NCBI GenBank assembly: GCA_963724135.1
Contig: CAVRTA010000004.1
Coordinates: forward strand, 248,001-312,000
Length of the DNA stretch: 64,000 nucleotides
Source: DATLGB01 sp963724135
GTDB lineage: Bacteria; Actinomycetota; Thermoleophilia; Solirubrobacterales; Solirubrobacteraceae
Reading direction: 5' to 3'
The notes beneath the pieces are model-generated. The model saw nothing but the letters and a program-made list of their open reading frames with translations. It did not search any database and had not been told where the DNA came from. Position numbers and translations under genes: made by a program. Positions 23,192-31,205 of the stretch are shown here, one piece after another (within the stretch, counting starts at the first letter, position 1; each line of letters opens with the position of its first letter).

Positions 23192-24360
23192 ATGGTCAGA
23201 TGACGATGGGCGACTCACCCGATCCGAGCTCCCACCTGCGGGTCGTCCCGCTCCACGATCGCTCCGGGATCCTCGAGCGCGTCGAGTCGCGGCGTGACTC
23301 CATCCGGCCCCGGTTCGCTCCGATCGCCGATCTCGAGGGCGGCGTCGCGGCGGGTTACGAGGTCCTGCTCGCCGTCGGTGGGGAGGAGGCGCTGTCGCCG
23401 CGGGGGTGGTCGCAAAAGGTCCACGCACAGGCAGCGGGACGGCTCGAGAGCGCGCTGGTGGCCGTCGCGCTGGCCGAGCGTGAGCGCCTGCCCGCCGAGG
23501 CGCGCCTGGCCGTCAACGTCTCTGCTGCCGGGCTGCGGTCGCCCGAGCTGCGCGCCGCGCTCGGTGACGCGGGGTCGCTCGCCAACGTGATCCTGATCGT
23601 CACCGAGGACGCGGCTGATGACGAAGGCAACCGCGAAGCGCTCGAGGCTGTCCGCGATGCCGCCGGTCTCGTCGGTGTCGACGAAGCCGGGTCGGGCTAC
23701 GCCTCGTTGCGTCACGTGCTCGACCTGCGCCCGGACCTCGTCCGCATCGGCGCCGGCTTCGTCGCCGGCATCGACGGGGACGACGCCAAGGGTGCGGTCG
23801 TCGAGGCCGTCGTCGCACTGGCCGCGCGGACCGGCGCCCAGCTGATCGCGGCCGGGATCCCCGGGCGCCCCGAGCTTCTCACCCTGCGGCGCATGGGTGT
23901 CCCGCTCGGCCAGGGTCCGCTGTTCGGCGCGCCCGCTGCCGCGATGGCGCCGCTGGCACCCAGCGTCGCCGACGCGATCCGGCGCGCCGCGCCGCCGGTG
24001 GAGCCCGCCGACACCGTCGCCGGGCTGATCGAGGCGCGCCCGGCCCTGGCCTGGAGCAGCACGCTCGAGGACATCGCCGACGCCTTTCTCGCCGACCCCT
24101 CCAACGACGTGCTCGTGCTCATCGACGAGCGCTCACGCCCCCTGGCGCTCGCCGAGCGCGCGGCGCTGCTGCGCGGCGAGCCCTACGAGCGGCCGGTCAT
24201 GCGCATCAGCCCGACCAGCCCGCAGAAGGCGGTGGCGCGCCGCGCCGTCACGCGGCCGTGGCTCGAGCGCTTCCACCCGCTCGTCGCCTGCGACCGGCGC
24301 GGTGTCTACCTCGGGCTCGTGCGCATCGAGCAGCTGCTCGACGCCATCGCGCAGGACTAG
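23188..24360 (+). CDS. Degenerate EAL domain protein with C-terminal CBS-like region
   Basis: 390 residues from TTG 23188 (TTGA overlap); ATG 23200 or 23206 are alternatives. Residues about 40-255 follow an EAL cyclic-di-GMP phosphodiesterase: RPRFAPIADLEGGVAAGYEVLLAV replaces EAL with EVL, NVSAAGL and VTEDA are kept in outline, but the catalytic DDFGTG is DEAGSG and the LKID block is VRIGAGF. Key metal ligands are therefore missing and it should be a sensor rather than an enzyme. Residues about 285-390 resemble a CBS pair (AWSSTLEDIADAFLADPSNDVLVLIDERSRPLALAERAALLRG). Stop shared with the convergent S55 gene in CTAG. Confidence 0.8.
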   Translation: MNGQMTMGDSPDPSSHLRVVPLHDRSGILERVESRRDSIRPRFAPIADLEGGVAAGYEVLLAVGGEEALSPRGWSQKVHAQAAGRLESALVAVALAERERLPAEARLAVNVSAAGLRSPELRAALGDAGSLANVILIVTEDAADDEGNREALEAVRDAAGLVGVDEAGSGYASLRHVLDLRPDLVRIGAGFVAGIDGDDAKGAVVEAVVALAARTGAQLIAAGIPGRPELLTLRRMGVPLGQGPLFGAPAAAMAPLAPSVADAIRRAAPPVEPADTVAGLIEARPALAWSSTLEDIADAFLADPSNDVLVLIDERSRPLALAERAALLRGEPYERPVMRISPTSPQKAVARRAVTRPWLERFHPLVACDRRGVYLGLVRIEQLLDAIAQD

Positions 24361-26102
24361 CGCCGGCGTTTGCGGATGCGGATCGTCGTCCGCGCCGCGC
24401 CGCCGATGCGGTACGTGTCGTCGCGGTAGACCCTGTCGCCGCTGCGCAGGCGGATCCCGTCGTAGCGGTGGACCCGTGCGAACGCCTTGGCCAGCTGGTC
24501 GACCGTCCGCGGCCCCTCGGTGTCGAAGAACGAGTCGCCACCACCGAAGTCGATGATGATCTCGTCGAAGAAGAAGCCGAAACCGCTGTCGGGGTCGGAG
24601 CCGCGCAGCCGCACCTTGTGCTTGCCGGGCTTGAAGTCGCGCGGGATGCGCCAGTTGAAGCGGAAGACCTTGCGCGGCCCCCGCACGATGCGCGTGACGA
24701 TCTTGACCGGCACGACGGCGCCCCGGCGCGCGCGGCGCGGCAGGCTGACCGAGCGCAGGTAGGCCTGGCGCTGGGCACGCGTCTGCGTGATCGACGCGCG
24801 CAGGCTGGTGACGTTGACGGGGCGGCCCTTGAAGAGGTCGATCAGCGAGATCGCGCTCGAGGCATCGATGCCCGCGCTGAGCGACAGCGGGTTGATGCCG
24901 ACCAGCTCGCCGCTGGTGACGCCGTCGGCGACGTAGCGATTGCAGAAGCGCAGCGGCTTCGGGCGTCCGCGCAGGGTCACGCCCAGACACATGCGGCCTG
25001 CGACCTGCTGCGGCGCGGCGCCGAGCACGCTCTGGGTGGACTCGGAGACCGCGAGCGGGCCCAGGAAGCCCAGCGGCGAGACCCCGGCGGGATTCCCGAC
25101 GGCGGTCTCGTCGGGTACGTCGACGTTGAGCTCGTTCCCGACGTCGCGGTCCTGGTCGAAGCTGACGACGTTCACCCTGCTGGTCGGCGGCAGGGCGCCG
25201 GTCGTGCCCGCGACCGCGTTGAAGCCGTCGCTGGACAGCGTGCCGCGGTCGTGCAGCGGCCCCGAGAACTTGTAGGTCGCGATGTCCTCGACCTGCAGCG
25301 GGTTGTTGATGATCGCGGCCACGTAGGCGTCCTGGAGCAGCAGCTGCCGCGCCCCGAGCCCGTCGAAGCTGTGCCCGAAGGCCCACACCTTGTCGCCGTC
25401 CACGTAGGCCACGGTCCCGATGGCGGCGACGCTGATGTCGCCGCTGGACAGTCCCACCCCCGCGGCTGAGCCCGGCTCGAACGCCAGCACGGGCGCCGAG
25501 TCCGAGGGGACGGCCGGCGCAGCCAGCAGCGCGATCCCGCGCCTGCTCGCGGCCGTGCCGAGCCGCCGCATGAGCGCGGGATTGAGCCCACCGATGGTGA
25601 GGGGCGACGAGAGCGGGCGCGCGCTGCGCAGGATCGCCGCGTGACGCGGTGACAAGCCGCGATACGAGCGCTGCCGCCGCGGGGGCCGCGTCCCCTGCAC
25701 GGGCGTGTTGACGATCTGCTCGATCGGCGTCGCGAGCACGGTCTTGCCGCCGTAGTCGCCGACGGTCTCCGAGATCGCCCCGGCGTTGGCCGGCGTCCCG
25801 TCGCTCGTCGGGCACAGGATCGGCGAGCCCGAGAACCCGGGCCCGACGCCGGTCGCGTCGACCCTCGGCCCCGACACCCGCACCATGATCCGCGGGTCCT
25901 GTCCCCCTTTGGACGCCTGCCCGACGACCTCGACGATGTCGACGTCGAAGGACTCGATCTGCTGGCCCTTGAAGACCGAGAGCCCCGTGCAGCGCATCCC
26001 CGGCTCCACATCGGCGAGCGGCATGATCGGCGGCGCCGCAACCGCCGCACCCGGCAGCGCCAGCCCGAGCCCGGCCACCGGTCCGATCCACCGAGCCCTC
26101 AT
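24357..26102 (-). CDS. Secreted S55 (SpoIVB-type) serine peptidase domain protein
   Basis: 581 residues with a signal peptide (MRARWIGPVAGLGLALPGAAVAA). The N-terminal half matches the SpoIVB peptidase S55 domain: ADVEPGMRCTGLSVFKGQQIESFDVDIVEVV, the catalytic serine in GPGFSGSPIL and the partner histidine in DKVWAFGHSFDGLG. The C-terminal half contains a repeat-like beta region (FKPGKHKVRLRGSDPDSGFGFFFDE) and a basic end. SpoIVB itself cleaves a sporulation signalling complex; actinobacterial relatives have no assigned role. Start ATG 26102 lies 8 nt after a TAGGGT hexamer. Confidence 0.85.
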   Translation of the reverse strand: MRARWIGPVAGLGLALPGAAVAAPPIMPLADVEPGMRCTGLSVFKGQQIESFDVDIVEVVGQASKGGQDPRIMVRVSGPRVDATGVGPGFSGSPILCPTSDGTPANAGAISETVGDYGGKTVLATPIEQIVNTPVQGTRPPRRQRSYRGLSPRHAAILRSARPLSSPLTIGGLNPALMRRLGTAASRRGIALLAAPAVPSDSAPVLAFEPGSAAGVGLSSGDISVAAIGTVAYVDGDKVWAFGHSFDGLGARQLLLQDAYVAAIINNPLQVEDIATYKFSGPLHDRGTLSSDGFNAVAGTTGALPPTSRVNVVSFDQDRDVGNELNVDVPDETAVGNPAGVSPLGFLGPLAVSESTQSVLGAAPQQVAGRMCLGVTLRGRPKPLRFCNRYVADGVTSGELVGINPLSLSAGIDASSAISLIDLFKGRPVNVTSLRASITQTRAQRQAYLRSVSLPRRARRGAVVPVKIVTRIVRGPRKVFRFNWRIPRDFKPGKHKVRLRGSDPDSGFGFFFDEIIIDFGGGDSFFDTEGPRTVDQLAKAFARVHRYDGIRLRSGDRVYRDDTYRIGGAARTTIRIRKRRR

Positions 26103-26110
26103 CCGCCGCG

Positions 26111-26116
26111 ACCCTA
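26111..26116 (-). promoter_or_regulatory. Putative -10 (TAGGGT) for the S55 peptidase gene
   Basis: TAGGGT on the minus strand ends 8 nt before ATG 26102. Confidence 0.45.
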
Positions 26117-26170
26117 GCCGAGTTCGTCGCCCACCGGTTGGAATCTCAATGGTCAGGCGACGAGCGCGGA

Positions 26171-26242
26171 CTGGGGAGCCAGGATTCGAACCTGGATCTC
26201 ACGGTACCAAAAACCGGTGTCTTGCCCTTGGACCACTCCCCA
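26171..26242 (-). tRNA. tRNA-Gln (anticodon TTG)
   Basis: 72 nt on the minus strand. The 7-bp acceptor stem TGGGGAG/CTCCCCA, a T arm CCAGG-TTCGAAT-CCTGG and an anticodon loop TTTTGGT (anticodon TTG, reading CAA) are clear. The first pair of the anticodon stem is a mismatch. CCA is not encoded. Confidence 0.93.
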
Positions 26243-26289
26243 CCACTTCGCCGATCGAGCGTACCCGTACCCTGCGGCGGGTGGAGGGC

Positions 26290-27561
26290 ATGACGGTCGT
26301 GATCCTCGCCGCCGGCGAGGGGACGCGGATGCGGTCCGCGGTCCCGAAGATGCTGCATCCGCTGTGCGGGCGGCCGCTGGTGCTGTGGCCGGTGCTCGCC
26401 GCGCGGGAGGCGGGCGCCCTGAAGATCGTCGTGGTCGACGGGCCCGAGCGCGCGCTCGACGCCGTGCTCCCGGACGGGGTCGAGGTCGCCGTGCAGGAGC
26501 GCCAGGACGGCACCGGCGACGCCGTCAAGGCCGCGCTGGCGCACATCGAGCCCGACGCGCAGGTCGTCGTGCTGATGGGCGACGTCCCGCTGATCACGGC
26601 CGAGGCGATCGCCGGCCTCGCGCAGGCGCACGACACGGGCGCGACAGTGATGACGATGGAGCTCGACGACCCCGGCAGCTACGGGCGCGTCATCCGGACC
26701 GGCGACCGGATCGAAATCGTCGAGGCCAAGGGCGGCGCCGGCGACGCGACCCCCGAGCAGCTCGCCGTCAAGGAGGTCAACACCGGCATCTACTGCTTCG
26801 ACGGCGGCGCGCTCGCGGAAGCTGTGGGCCAGCTCGCCAACGACAACGCGCAGGGCGAGTACTACCTCCCCGACGTGCTGCGCCATATGCCCGCGCGCGC
26901 GCACCGGGTCGACGACTTCACGGTCACGCTCGGCGTCAACGACCGCGCGGACCTCGCGGCCGTGCGCGAGATCGCGCAGGCCCGCATCCACCGCCACCAC
27001 ATGCGCAACGGCGTCACCATCGTCGAGCCGCGCAGCACCACGATCGACGCCGACGTGCCGATCGGCCAGGACACGACGATCGAGCCCGGGACCACGATCA
27101 GGCGCGGCACCACGATCGGCCCGAACGTCACCATCCGCTGCTCCTACATCGAACAGGCCACGATCGACGACGGCGCCACGGTCGGCCCCTTCTCCTACCT
27201 GCGGCCCGGCACCCATCTCAAGCGCGGAGCCAAGGCGGGCACGTTCGTCGAGATCAAGAACTCGGTCATCGGCGAGGGCACGAAGATCCCCCACCTCTCC
27301 TACATCGGGGACGCCGACGTCGGCGCCAACTCCAATCTCGGCGCCGCCACCATCACCGCCAACTACGACGGCCGCGCCAAGCACCGCACGACGATCGGGG
27401 ACGGCGTGAGCACGAGCGTCGACACCACGCTGGTCGCCCCGGTGACGATCGGCGACGGCGCGCAGACCGGCGCCGGCAGCGTCATCACCGACGACGTCCC
27501 GCCGGATGGGCTCGCGATCGCACGGGCGCGCCAGGTCAACAAGCCGCGCCGGCGCCAGTAG
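26290..27561 (+). CDS. glmU: Bifunctional UDP-N-acetylglucosamine pyrophosphorylase / glucosamine-1-phosphate N-acetyltransferase
   Basis: GlmU makes UDP-GlcNAc for peptidoglycan. The 423-residue protein has the nucleotidyltransferase signature VILAAGEGTRMRSAVPKMLHPL and QERQDGTGDAV in the first half, and a left-handed beta-helix of hexapeptide repeats from about residue 245, ending with the acetyltransferase residues in FVEIKNSVIGEGTKIPHLSYIGDADVGANSNLGAATITANYDG. ATG 26290 gives the family start MTVVILAAG; an in-frame GTG at 26281 is possible. The gene precedes prs by 49 nt, a conserved pair in many bacteria. Confidence 0.97.
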   Translation: MTVVILAAGEGTRMRSAVPKMLHPLCGRPLVLWPVLAAREAGALKIVVVDGPERALDAVLPDGVEVAVQERQDGTGDAVKAALAHIEPDAQVVVLMGDVPLITAEAIAGLAQAHDTGATVMTMELDDPGSYGRVIRTGDRIEIVEAKGGAGDATPEQLAVKEVNTGIYCFDGGALAEAVGQLANDNAQGEYYLPDVLRHMPARAHRVDDFTVTLGVNDRADLAAVREIAQARIHRHHMRNGVTIVEPRSTTIDADVPIGQDTTIEPGTTIRRGTTIGPNVTIRCSYIEQATIDDGATVGPFSYLRPGTHLKRGAKAGTFVEIKNSVIGEGTKIPHLSYIGDADVGANSNLGAATITANYDGRAKHRTTIGDGVSTSVDTTLVAPVTIGDGAQTGAGSVITDDVPPDGLAIARARQVNKPRRRQ

Positions 27562-27600
27562 CGGTGGGCACAGCGGCAGCCCGGCCGTCCGGAACGCGAT

Positions 27601-27606
27601 TAGACT
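27601..27606 (+). promoter_or_regulatory. Putative -10 (TAGACT) for prs
   Basis: TAGACT ends 4 nt before ATG 27611 and 10 nt before the in-frame GTG 27617; if the hexamer is used, the GTG could be the true start. Confidence 0.35.
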
Positions 27607-27610
27607 CAGG

Positions 27611-28636
27611 ATGACCGTGAGCGCGCTCCCGCAGGTCGCTGAATCGACCGCCATCCCGCTCGATTACAACAAGCGGCTGATGCTCTTCAGCGGCCGGGCG
27701 AACCCGGCGCTCGCCGGGGAGATCGCGCGCAAGCTCGGCGTCGAGTTGGGCGGGGTCACGCTGAAGACGTTCTCCAACGGCGAGGTCTACTGCCGCTACG
27801 AGGAGTCGATCCGCGGGGCGGACGTGTTCATCGTCCAGCCCACCTGCGGCAACCCGCAGACTCACATCACCGCCAACGACGCGCTGATGGAGCTGATGTT
27901 CATGATCGACGCGGCGGTGGGCGCGTCGGCACACCGCGTCATCGCCGTCACGCCGTGGTTCGGCTACAGCCGCCAGGACAAGAAGTCAGCCCCGCGCGAG
28001 CCGATCTCGGCACGGCTCGTCGCGCGCATGCTGGAGACGGCGGGCGCCGACCGCGTGCTGGCGATGGACCTGCACGCCGGCCAGGTCCAGGGCTTCTTCC
28101 AGAAGCCGATGGACCACATGACCGCGCTGTTCATGCTCACCCAGCACTTCCGCGACCTCAATCTCGAGGACCTCGTGGTCGTCTCGCCCGACGCCGGCCG
28201 CGTGAAGCTGGCCAAGAAGTTCGCCGAGAAGGTGGGCGCGGAGCTGGCGATCCTCAACAAGGAGCGCCCCGCCCAGCAGGTGGCCGAGATCGCGTACGTG
28301 ATCGGTGACGTCAAGGGCAAGACGGCGCTGCTCGTCGACGACATGATCGACACCGCGGGCACCCTCAGGGCCGCCGGCCAGACGGTCAAGGACGAGGGGG
28401 CGCGCCGCGTGTATGCCGCCGCCACCCACGGCGTCTTCTCCGGCAACGCGTGGGAGAACCTCAGCGCCGCTCCGTTCGAGTCGATCGTCGTCACGGACAC
28501 GATCCCGCTGCGCCCCGGCGCGCCCGCGAACATCCAGGTCCTGCCGTGCGCCGACCTGCTGACGGACTCGATCCGCCGCATCTTCACCGACGACTCGGTG
28601 TCCGAGGTCTTCGGCGGGGAGAATCAGCTCTTCTAA
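27611..28636 (+). CDS. prs: Ribose-phosphate pyrophosphokinase
   Basis: Makes PRPP from ribose 5-phosphate and ATP for purine, pyrimidine, His and Trp synthesis. The 341-residue protein shows LFSGRANPALAGEIARKLGVELG, the ATP-site YSRQDKKSAPREPISARLVARML, DLHAGQVQGFF and the PRPP-binding loop LLVDDMIDTAGTL, all canonical. About 15-20 residues longer than the common form at the N-terminus. GTG 27617 is an alternative start. Confidence 0.97.
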   Translation: MTVSALPQVAESTAIPLDYNKRLMLFSGRANPALAGEIARKLGVELGGVTLKTFSNGEVYCRYEESIRGADVFIVQPTCGNPQTHITANDALMELMFMIDAAVGASAHRVIAVTPWFGYSRQDKKSAPREPISARLVARMLETAGADRVLAMDLHAGQVQGFFQKPMDHMTALFMLTQHFRDLNLEDLVVVSPDAGRVKLAKKFAEKVGAELAILNKERPAQQVAEIAYVIGDVKGKTALLVDDMIDTAGTLRAAGQTVKDEGARRVYAAATHGVFSGNAWENLSAAPFESIVVTDTIPLRPGAPANIQVLPCADLLTDSIRRIFTDDSVSEVFGGENQLF

Positions 28637-28649
28637 CCGGGCATCCCAG

Positions 28650-28937
28650 CTGCAGGACCTCCTCGGGCTCACCGACGAGGAGCTGATCCGCACGCTCGAC
28701 GCGAGCGCGCTCGAGCTGCTCGGCGGCGAGCTCGACCACCGCCCGGAGCTCGAGATCCTGCTCGCTGTGCTGCGCGACGCCGAGGAGCGGGCGGGCGCAA
28801 CGCTGCTGCACCGGTGGGTGCGCGCGAGCGGTCCCCACGGCCGCCCGGTCGACCTGCTCACGGCCCGCGATTTCGCCCGTTTCGAGGACGCAGTTGACGA
28901 CTTGGCCGCGAACGGGTTCATTCTGCGGTTGAGATGA
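28650..28937 (+). CDS. Small conserved-looking protein without an ATG/GTG/TTG start
   Basis: The frame 28563-28937 is open and its second part has clear protein character (LLGLTDEELIRTLDASALEL, HRPELEILLAVL, GRPVDLLTARDFARFEDAVDDLAANGF), strong third-position GC bias, and ends in an ATGA overlap with the acyl-CoA ligase start. Yet from the in-frame stop at 28560 to the middle of the domain there is no ATG, GTG or TTG. The CTG at 28650 gives 95 residues and is the most likely start; ATC 28623 is another candidate. The sequence is reminiscent of small helical antitoxin/MbcA-like folds but I cannot assign a family. The overlap suggests coupling to the ligase. Confidence 0.6.
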   Translation: MQDLLGLTDEELIRTLDASALELLGGELDHRPELEILLAVLRDAEERAGATLLHRWVRASGPHGRPVDLLTARDFARFEDAVDDLAANGFILRLR

Positions 28938-30544
28938 CTGTCATTCAGGAGATCCAGGACCTGCCCCAGCTGCGCTGCCAGACGCTCTGCGAGGCCTTTC
29001 AGCTGACCTGGGGCGAGCGCCCGGGCGACATCGCCCTGCGCACACCCGGCGACGAGACCGCGATCACGTGGGCGGAGTTCGCCGAGCGGGTCGAGCGGAT
29101 CGCCGGCGGGCTGGCCGACATCGGCGTCCGGCGCGGGGACACGGTCGCGATCATGCTGCTCAACCGCCCCGAGTTCCACCTCGTCGACATGGCGGCGATG
29201 CACCTCGGTGCGACCGCCTTCTCGGTCTACAACACCAGCGCTCGCGAGCAGATCGAGTACCTGTTCTCCAACGCCGGCAACCGCGTCCTGATCACCCAGC
29301 ACGAGTTCCTGCCGGTCGTCGACGGCCTCGCCGAGACGACCCTGCTCGTCGAGGAACTCGAGCAGCTCGAGGACCGCACGCCGAGCGACTTCCACTTCGA
29401 GGAGACCTGGCGCGCGGTCGACCCCGACGACGTGCTCACGCTGATCTACACGAGCGGGACGACCGGGCCGCCCAAGGGCGTGCAGCTCACCCACACGAAC
29501 CTCATGACCGAGCTGCGCGGGTGCTCGGCGGTGCTGCCGGCGGCGCCCGGCGGCCGCATCACCAGCTTCCTGCCCAGCGCGCACGTGGCGGACCGCTGGA
29601 CGAGCCAGTACACCGCCGCGTGCGCGATGGGGCACACGATCACCTCGATCGCCGACCCGCGCACGGTCGTCGCGCACCTGCCCGAGGTCCGGCCCACGAT
29701 CTGGGGCGCCGTCCCGCGCGTGTGGGAGAAGATCGAGGCGGCCCTGCGCGCTCAGGGCATCACCGACCCCACGGCGCTCCCGGACGAGGTGCGCGCCGGC
29801 GTGCGCGCCAAGCTCGGTCTCGACGCGGTCGAGTTCCTGGTCTCCGGCGCCGCGCCGATCGCCGTCGAGACGCTCGAGTTCTTCCTCGGGCTCGGCCTGC
29901 CCATCCAGGAGCTGTGGGGGATGAGCGAGACGTCCTGCTGCGCGACCATCAACCCCCAGCACGACATCCGGATCGGGACGTGCGGCCCGCCGATCCCGGG
30001 CGCGCAGCTGCGCCTCGCCTCCGATGGCGAGCTCGAGGTCGGCGGCGATCTCGTCATGCTCGGCTACCGCAACGATCCCGAGAAGACCCGCGAGGCGATC
30101 GGCGAGGACGGCTGGCTGCGCACGGGCGACATCGCCGAGATCGACGACGACGGCTACGTCAAGATCGTCGATCGCAAGAAGGAGCTGATCATCAACGCGG
30201 CGGGCAAGAACATGTCGCCCGCGAACATCGAGGCGCGCCTGAAGGCCGCGCACCCGCTGATCGGCCAGGCGATGTGCGTCGGAGACCGGCGCGCGTACAA
30301 CGTCGCGCTGCTGGTGCTCGACCCGGAGGTGGCGGCCGGCTTCGACGGCGACGTCGAGGCGACGATCGCCGAGGCGGTCGAGAAGGCGAACTCGCAGCTG
30401 TCGCGCGTCGAGCAGGTCAAGCGCTACACGGTGCTCGGCGCCGAATGGCTGCCGGACTCCGAGGAGCTCACGCCGACGATGAAGCTCAAGCGCCGCGGCA
30501 TCCTGGCCAAGTACGCCGACGAGATCGAGGCGCTCTACGCCTGA
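28934..30544 (+). CDS. AMP-dependent long-chain acyl-CoA synthetase
   Basis: 536 residues of the ANL superfamily. Motifs: LTLIYTSGTTGPPKGVQLTH (ATP loop), SFLPSAHVADRWTSQY, LWGMSETSC, GWLRTGDIAEIDDDGYVKIVDRKKELIINAAGKNMSPANIE, and the C-terminal catalytic lysine in TPTMKLKRRGI. It activates fatty or related acids to CoA thioesters. It is somewhat shorter than the usual 600 residues of FadD15-like enzymes. It starts at an ATG overlapping the small upstream ORF and its end overlaps the convergent TetR gene by 10 nt. Confidence 0.93.
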   Translation: MTVIQEIQDLPQLRCQTLCEAFQLTWGERPGDIALRTPGDETAITWAEFAERVERIAGGLADIGVRRGDTVAIMLLNRPEFHLVDMAAMHLGATAFSVYNTSAREQIEYLFSNAGNRVLITQHEFLPVVDGLAETTLLVEELEQLEDRTPSDFHFEETWRAVDPDDVLTLIYTSGTTGPPKGVQLTHTNLMTELRGCSAVLPAAPGGRITSFLPSAHVADRWTSQYTAACAMGHTITSIADPRTVVAHLPEVRPTIWGAVPRVWEKIEAALRAQGITDPTALPDEVRAGVRAKLGLDAVEFLVSGAAPIAVETLEFFLGLGLPIQELWGMSETSCCATINPQHDIRIGTCGPPIPGAQLRLASDGELEVGGDLVMLGYRNDPEKTREAIGEDGWLRTGDIAEIDDDGYVKIVDRKKELIINAAGKNMSPANIEARLKAAHPLIGQAMCVGDRRAYNVALLVLDPEVAAGFDGDVEATIAEAVEKANSQLSRVEQVKRYTVLGAEWLPDSEELTPTMKLKRRGILAKYADEIEALYA

Positions 30545-31182
30545 GCGGAGATGCGCAGCTCGAGGCCGTCGAGAAGGCGCTCGAGCCCGTAGCTGAAGAC
30601 GGCGTCGCCGCTCATCGCCTCCGACGCCTGCTCGATCGACGCCGCCAGGTGCGGGTAGTACTCCGGCGGCAGGGCCGAGAGGGCCTGCTCGGCGGCCGCG
30701 CGCGCCTCGCGCTCGGCGTGCGCAGGGCTGAAGGCGGCGAAGCCGAGGGTGTAGGTGAACAGGAGCCGGTACCCGTTGACGGCCTCGTCGCGCGTCAGCC
30801 CGGCCTCCTCGAGGATCGCCAGCACCGCCTCGCCGAACTGCAGCGCCTGCGGGCCGAGCACCGGCTGGAGCACGCGGATCTGGGCGATGCTCGGGTGGCG
30901 GTCGAGCGTCGCGCGCGCGCCGTGGGCGATCGCCGTCAGCTGCTCGCGCCACGTCCCCTCCAGGCGCTCCGGCGGCGGGGAGGCGGCGAAGGCAGCGTCG
31001 ACGGCGGCGTCGAGCAGCTCGCGCTTGCCCGCGAAGTAGCGGTACAGCGACATCGGCGTGACGCCGAGCTCCGCGGCCAGCCTGCGCATGCTCAGTGCCT
31101 CGAGCCCGTGGCGGTCGAGGTAGTCGAGCGCGGAGGAGGCGATCTGTTCGCGCGAGAGGGAGGGTTGTGCTGCCGGCGCCAT
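30535..31182 (-). CDS. TetR family transcriptional regulator
   Basis: 215 residues. The N-terminal HTH is SREQIASSALDYLDRHGLEALSMRRLAAELGVTPMSLYRYFAGKRELLDAAVDAAF (residues about 9-64), and the C-terminal domain has the layout of the tetracycline-repressor-like C-terminal family (ALQFGEAVLAILEEAGLTRDEAVNGYRLLFTYTLGFAAF). ATG 31182 is chosen because an operator-like inverted repeat lies just upstream. It probably regulates itself and the divergent gene. Confidence 0.88.
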   Translation of the reverse strand: MAPAAQPSLSREQIASSALDYLDRHGLEALSMRRLAAELGVTPMSLYRYFAGKRELLDAAVDAAFAASPPPERLEGTWREQLTAIAHGARATLDRHPSIAQIRVLQPVLGPQALQFGEAVLAILEEAGLTRDEAVNGYRLLFTYTLGFAAFSPAHAEREARAAAEQALSALPPEYYPHLAASIEQASEAMSGDAVFSYGLERLLDGLELRISAQA

Positions 31183-31191
31183 GGGTATACG

Positions 31192-31205
31192 CTGTAGACC
31201 TACAG
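31192..31205. promoter_or_regulatory. Inverted repeat CTGTAG-AC-CTACAG, candidate TetR operator
   Basis: Two 6-bp arms with a 2-bp spacer lie 10 nt upstream of the TetR ATG and touch the GTG (31205) of the divergent gene. A TATAC sequence lies next to it. Confidence 0.5.

Noticed and set aside
27986..30952. 988-codon minus-strand ORF across prs and the acyl-CoA ligase
   Set aside because: Antisense shadow of two conserved enzymes; no domain of its own.
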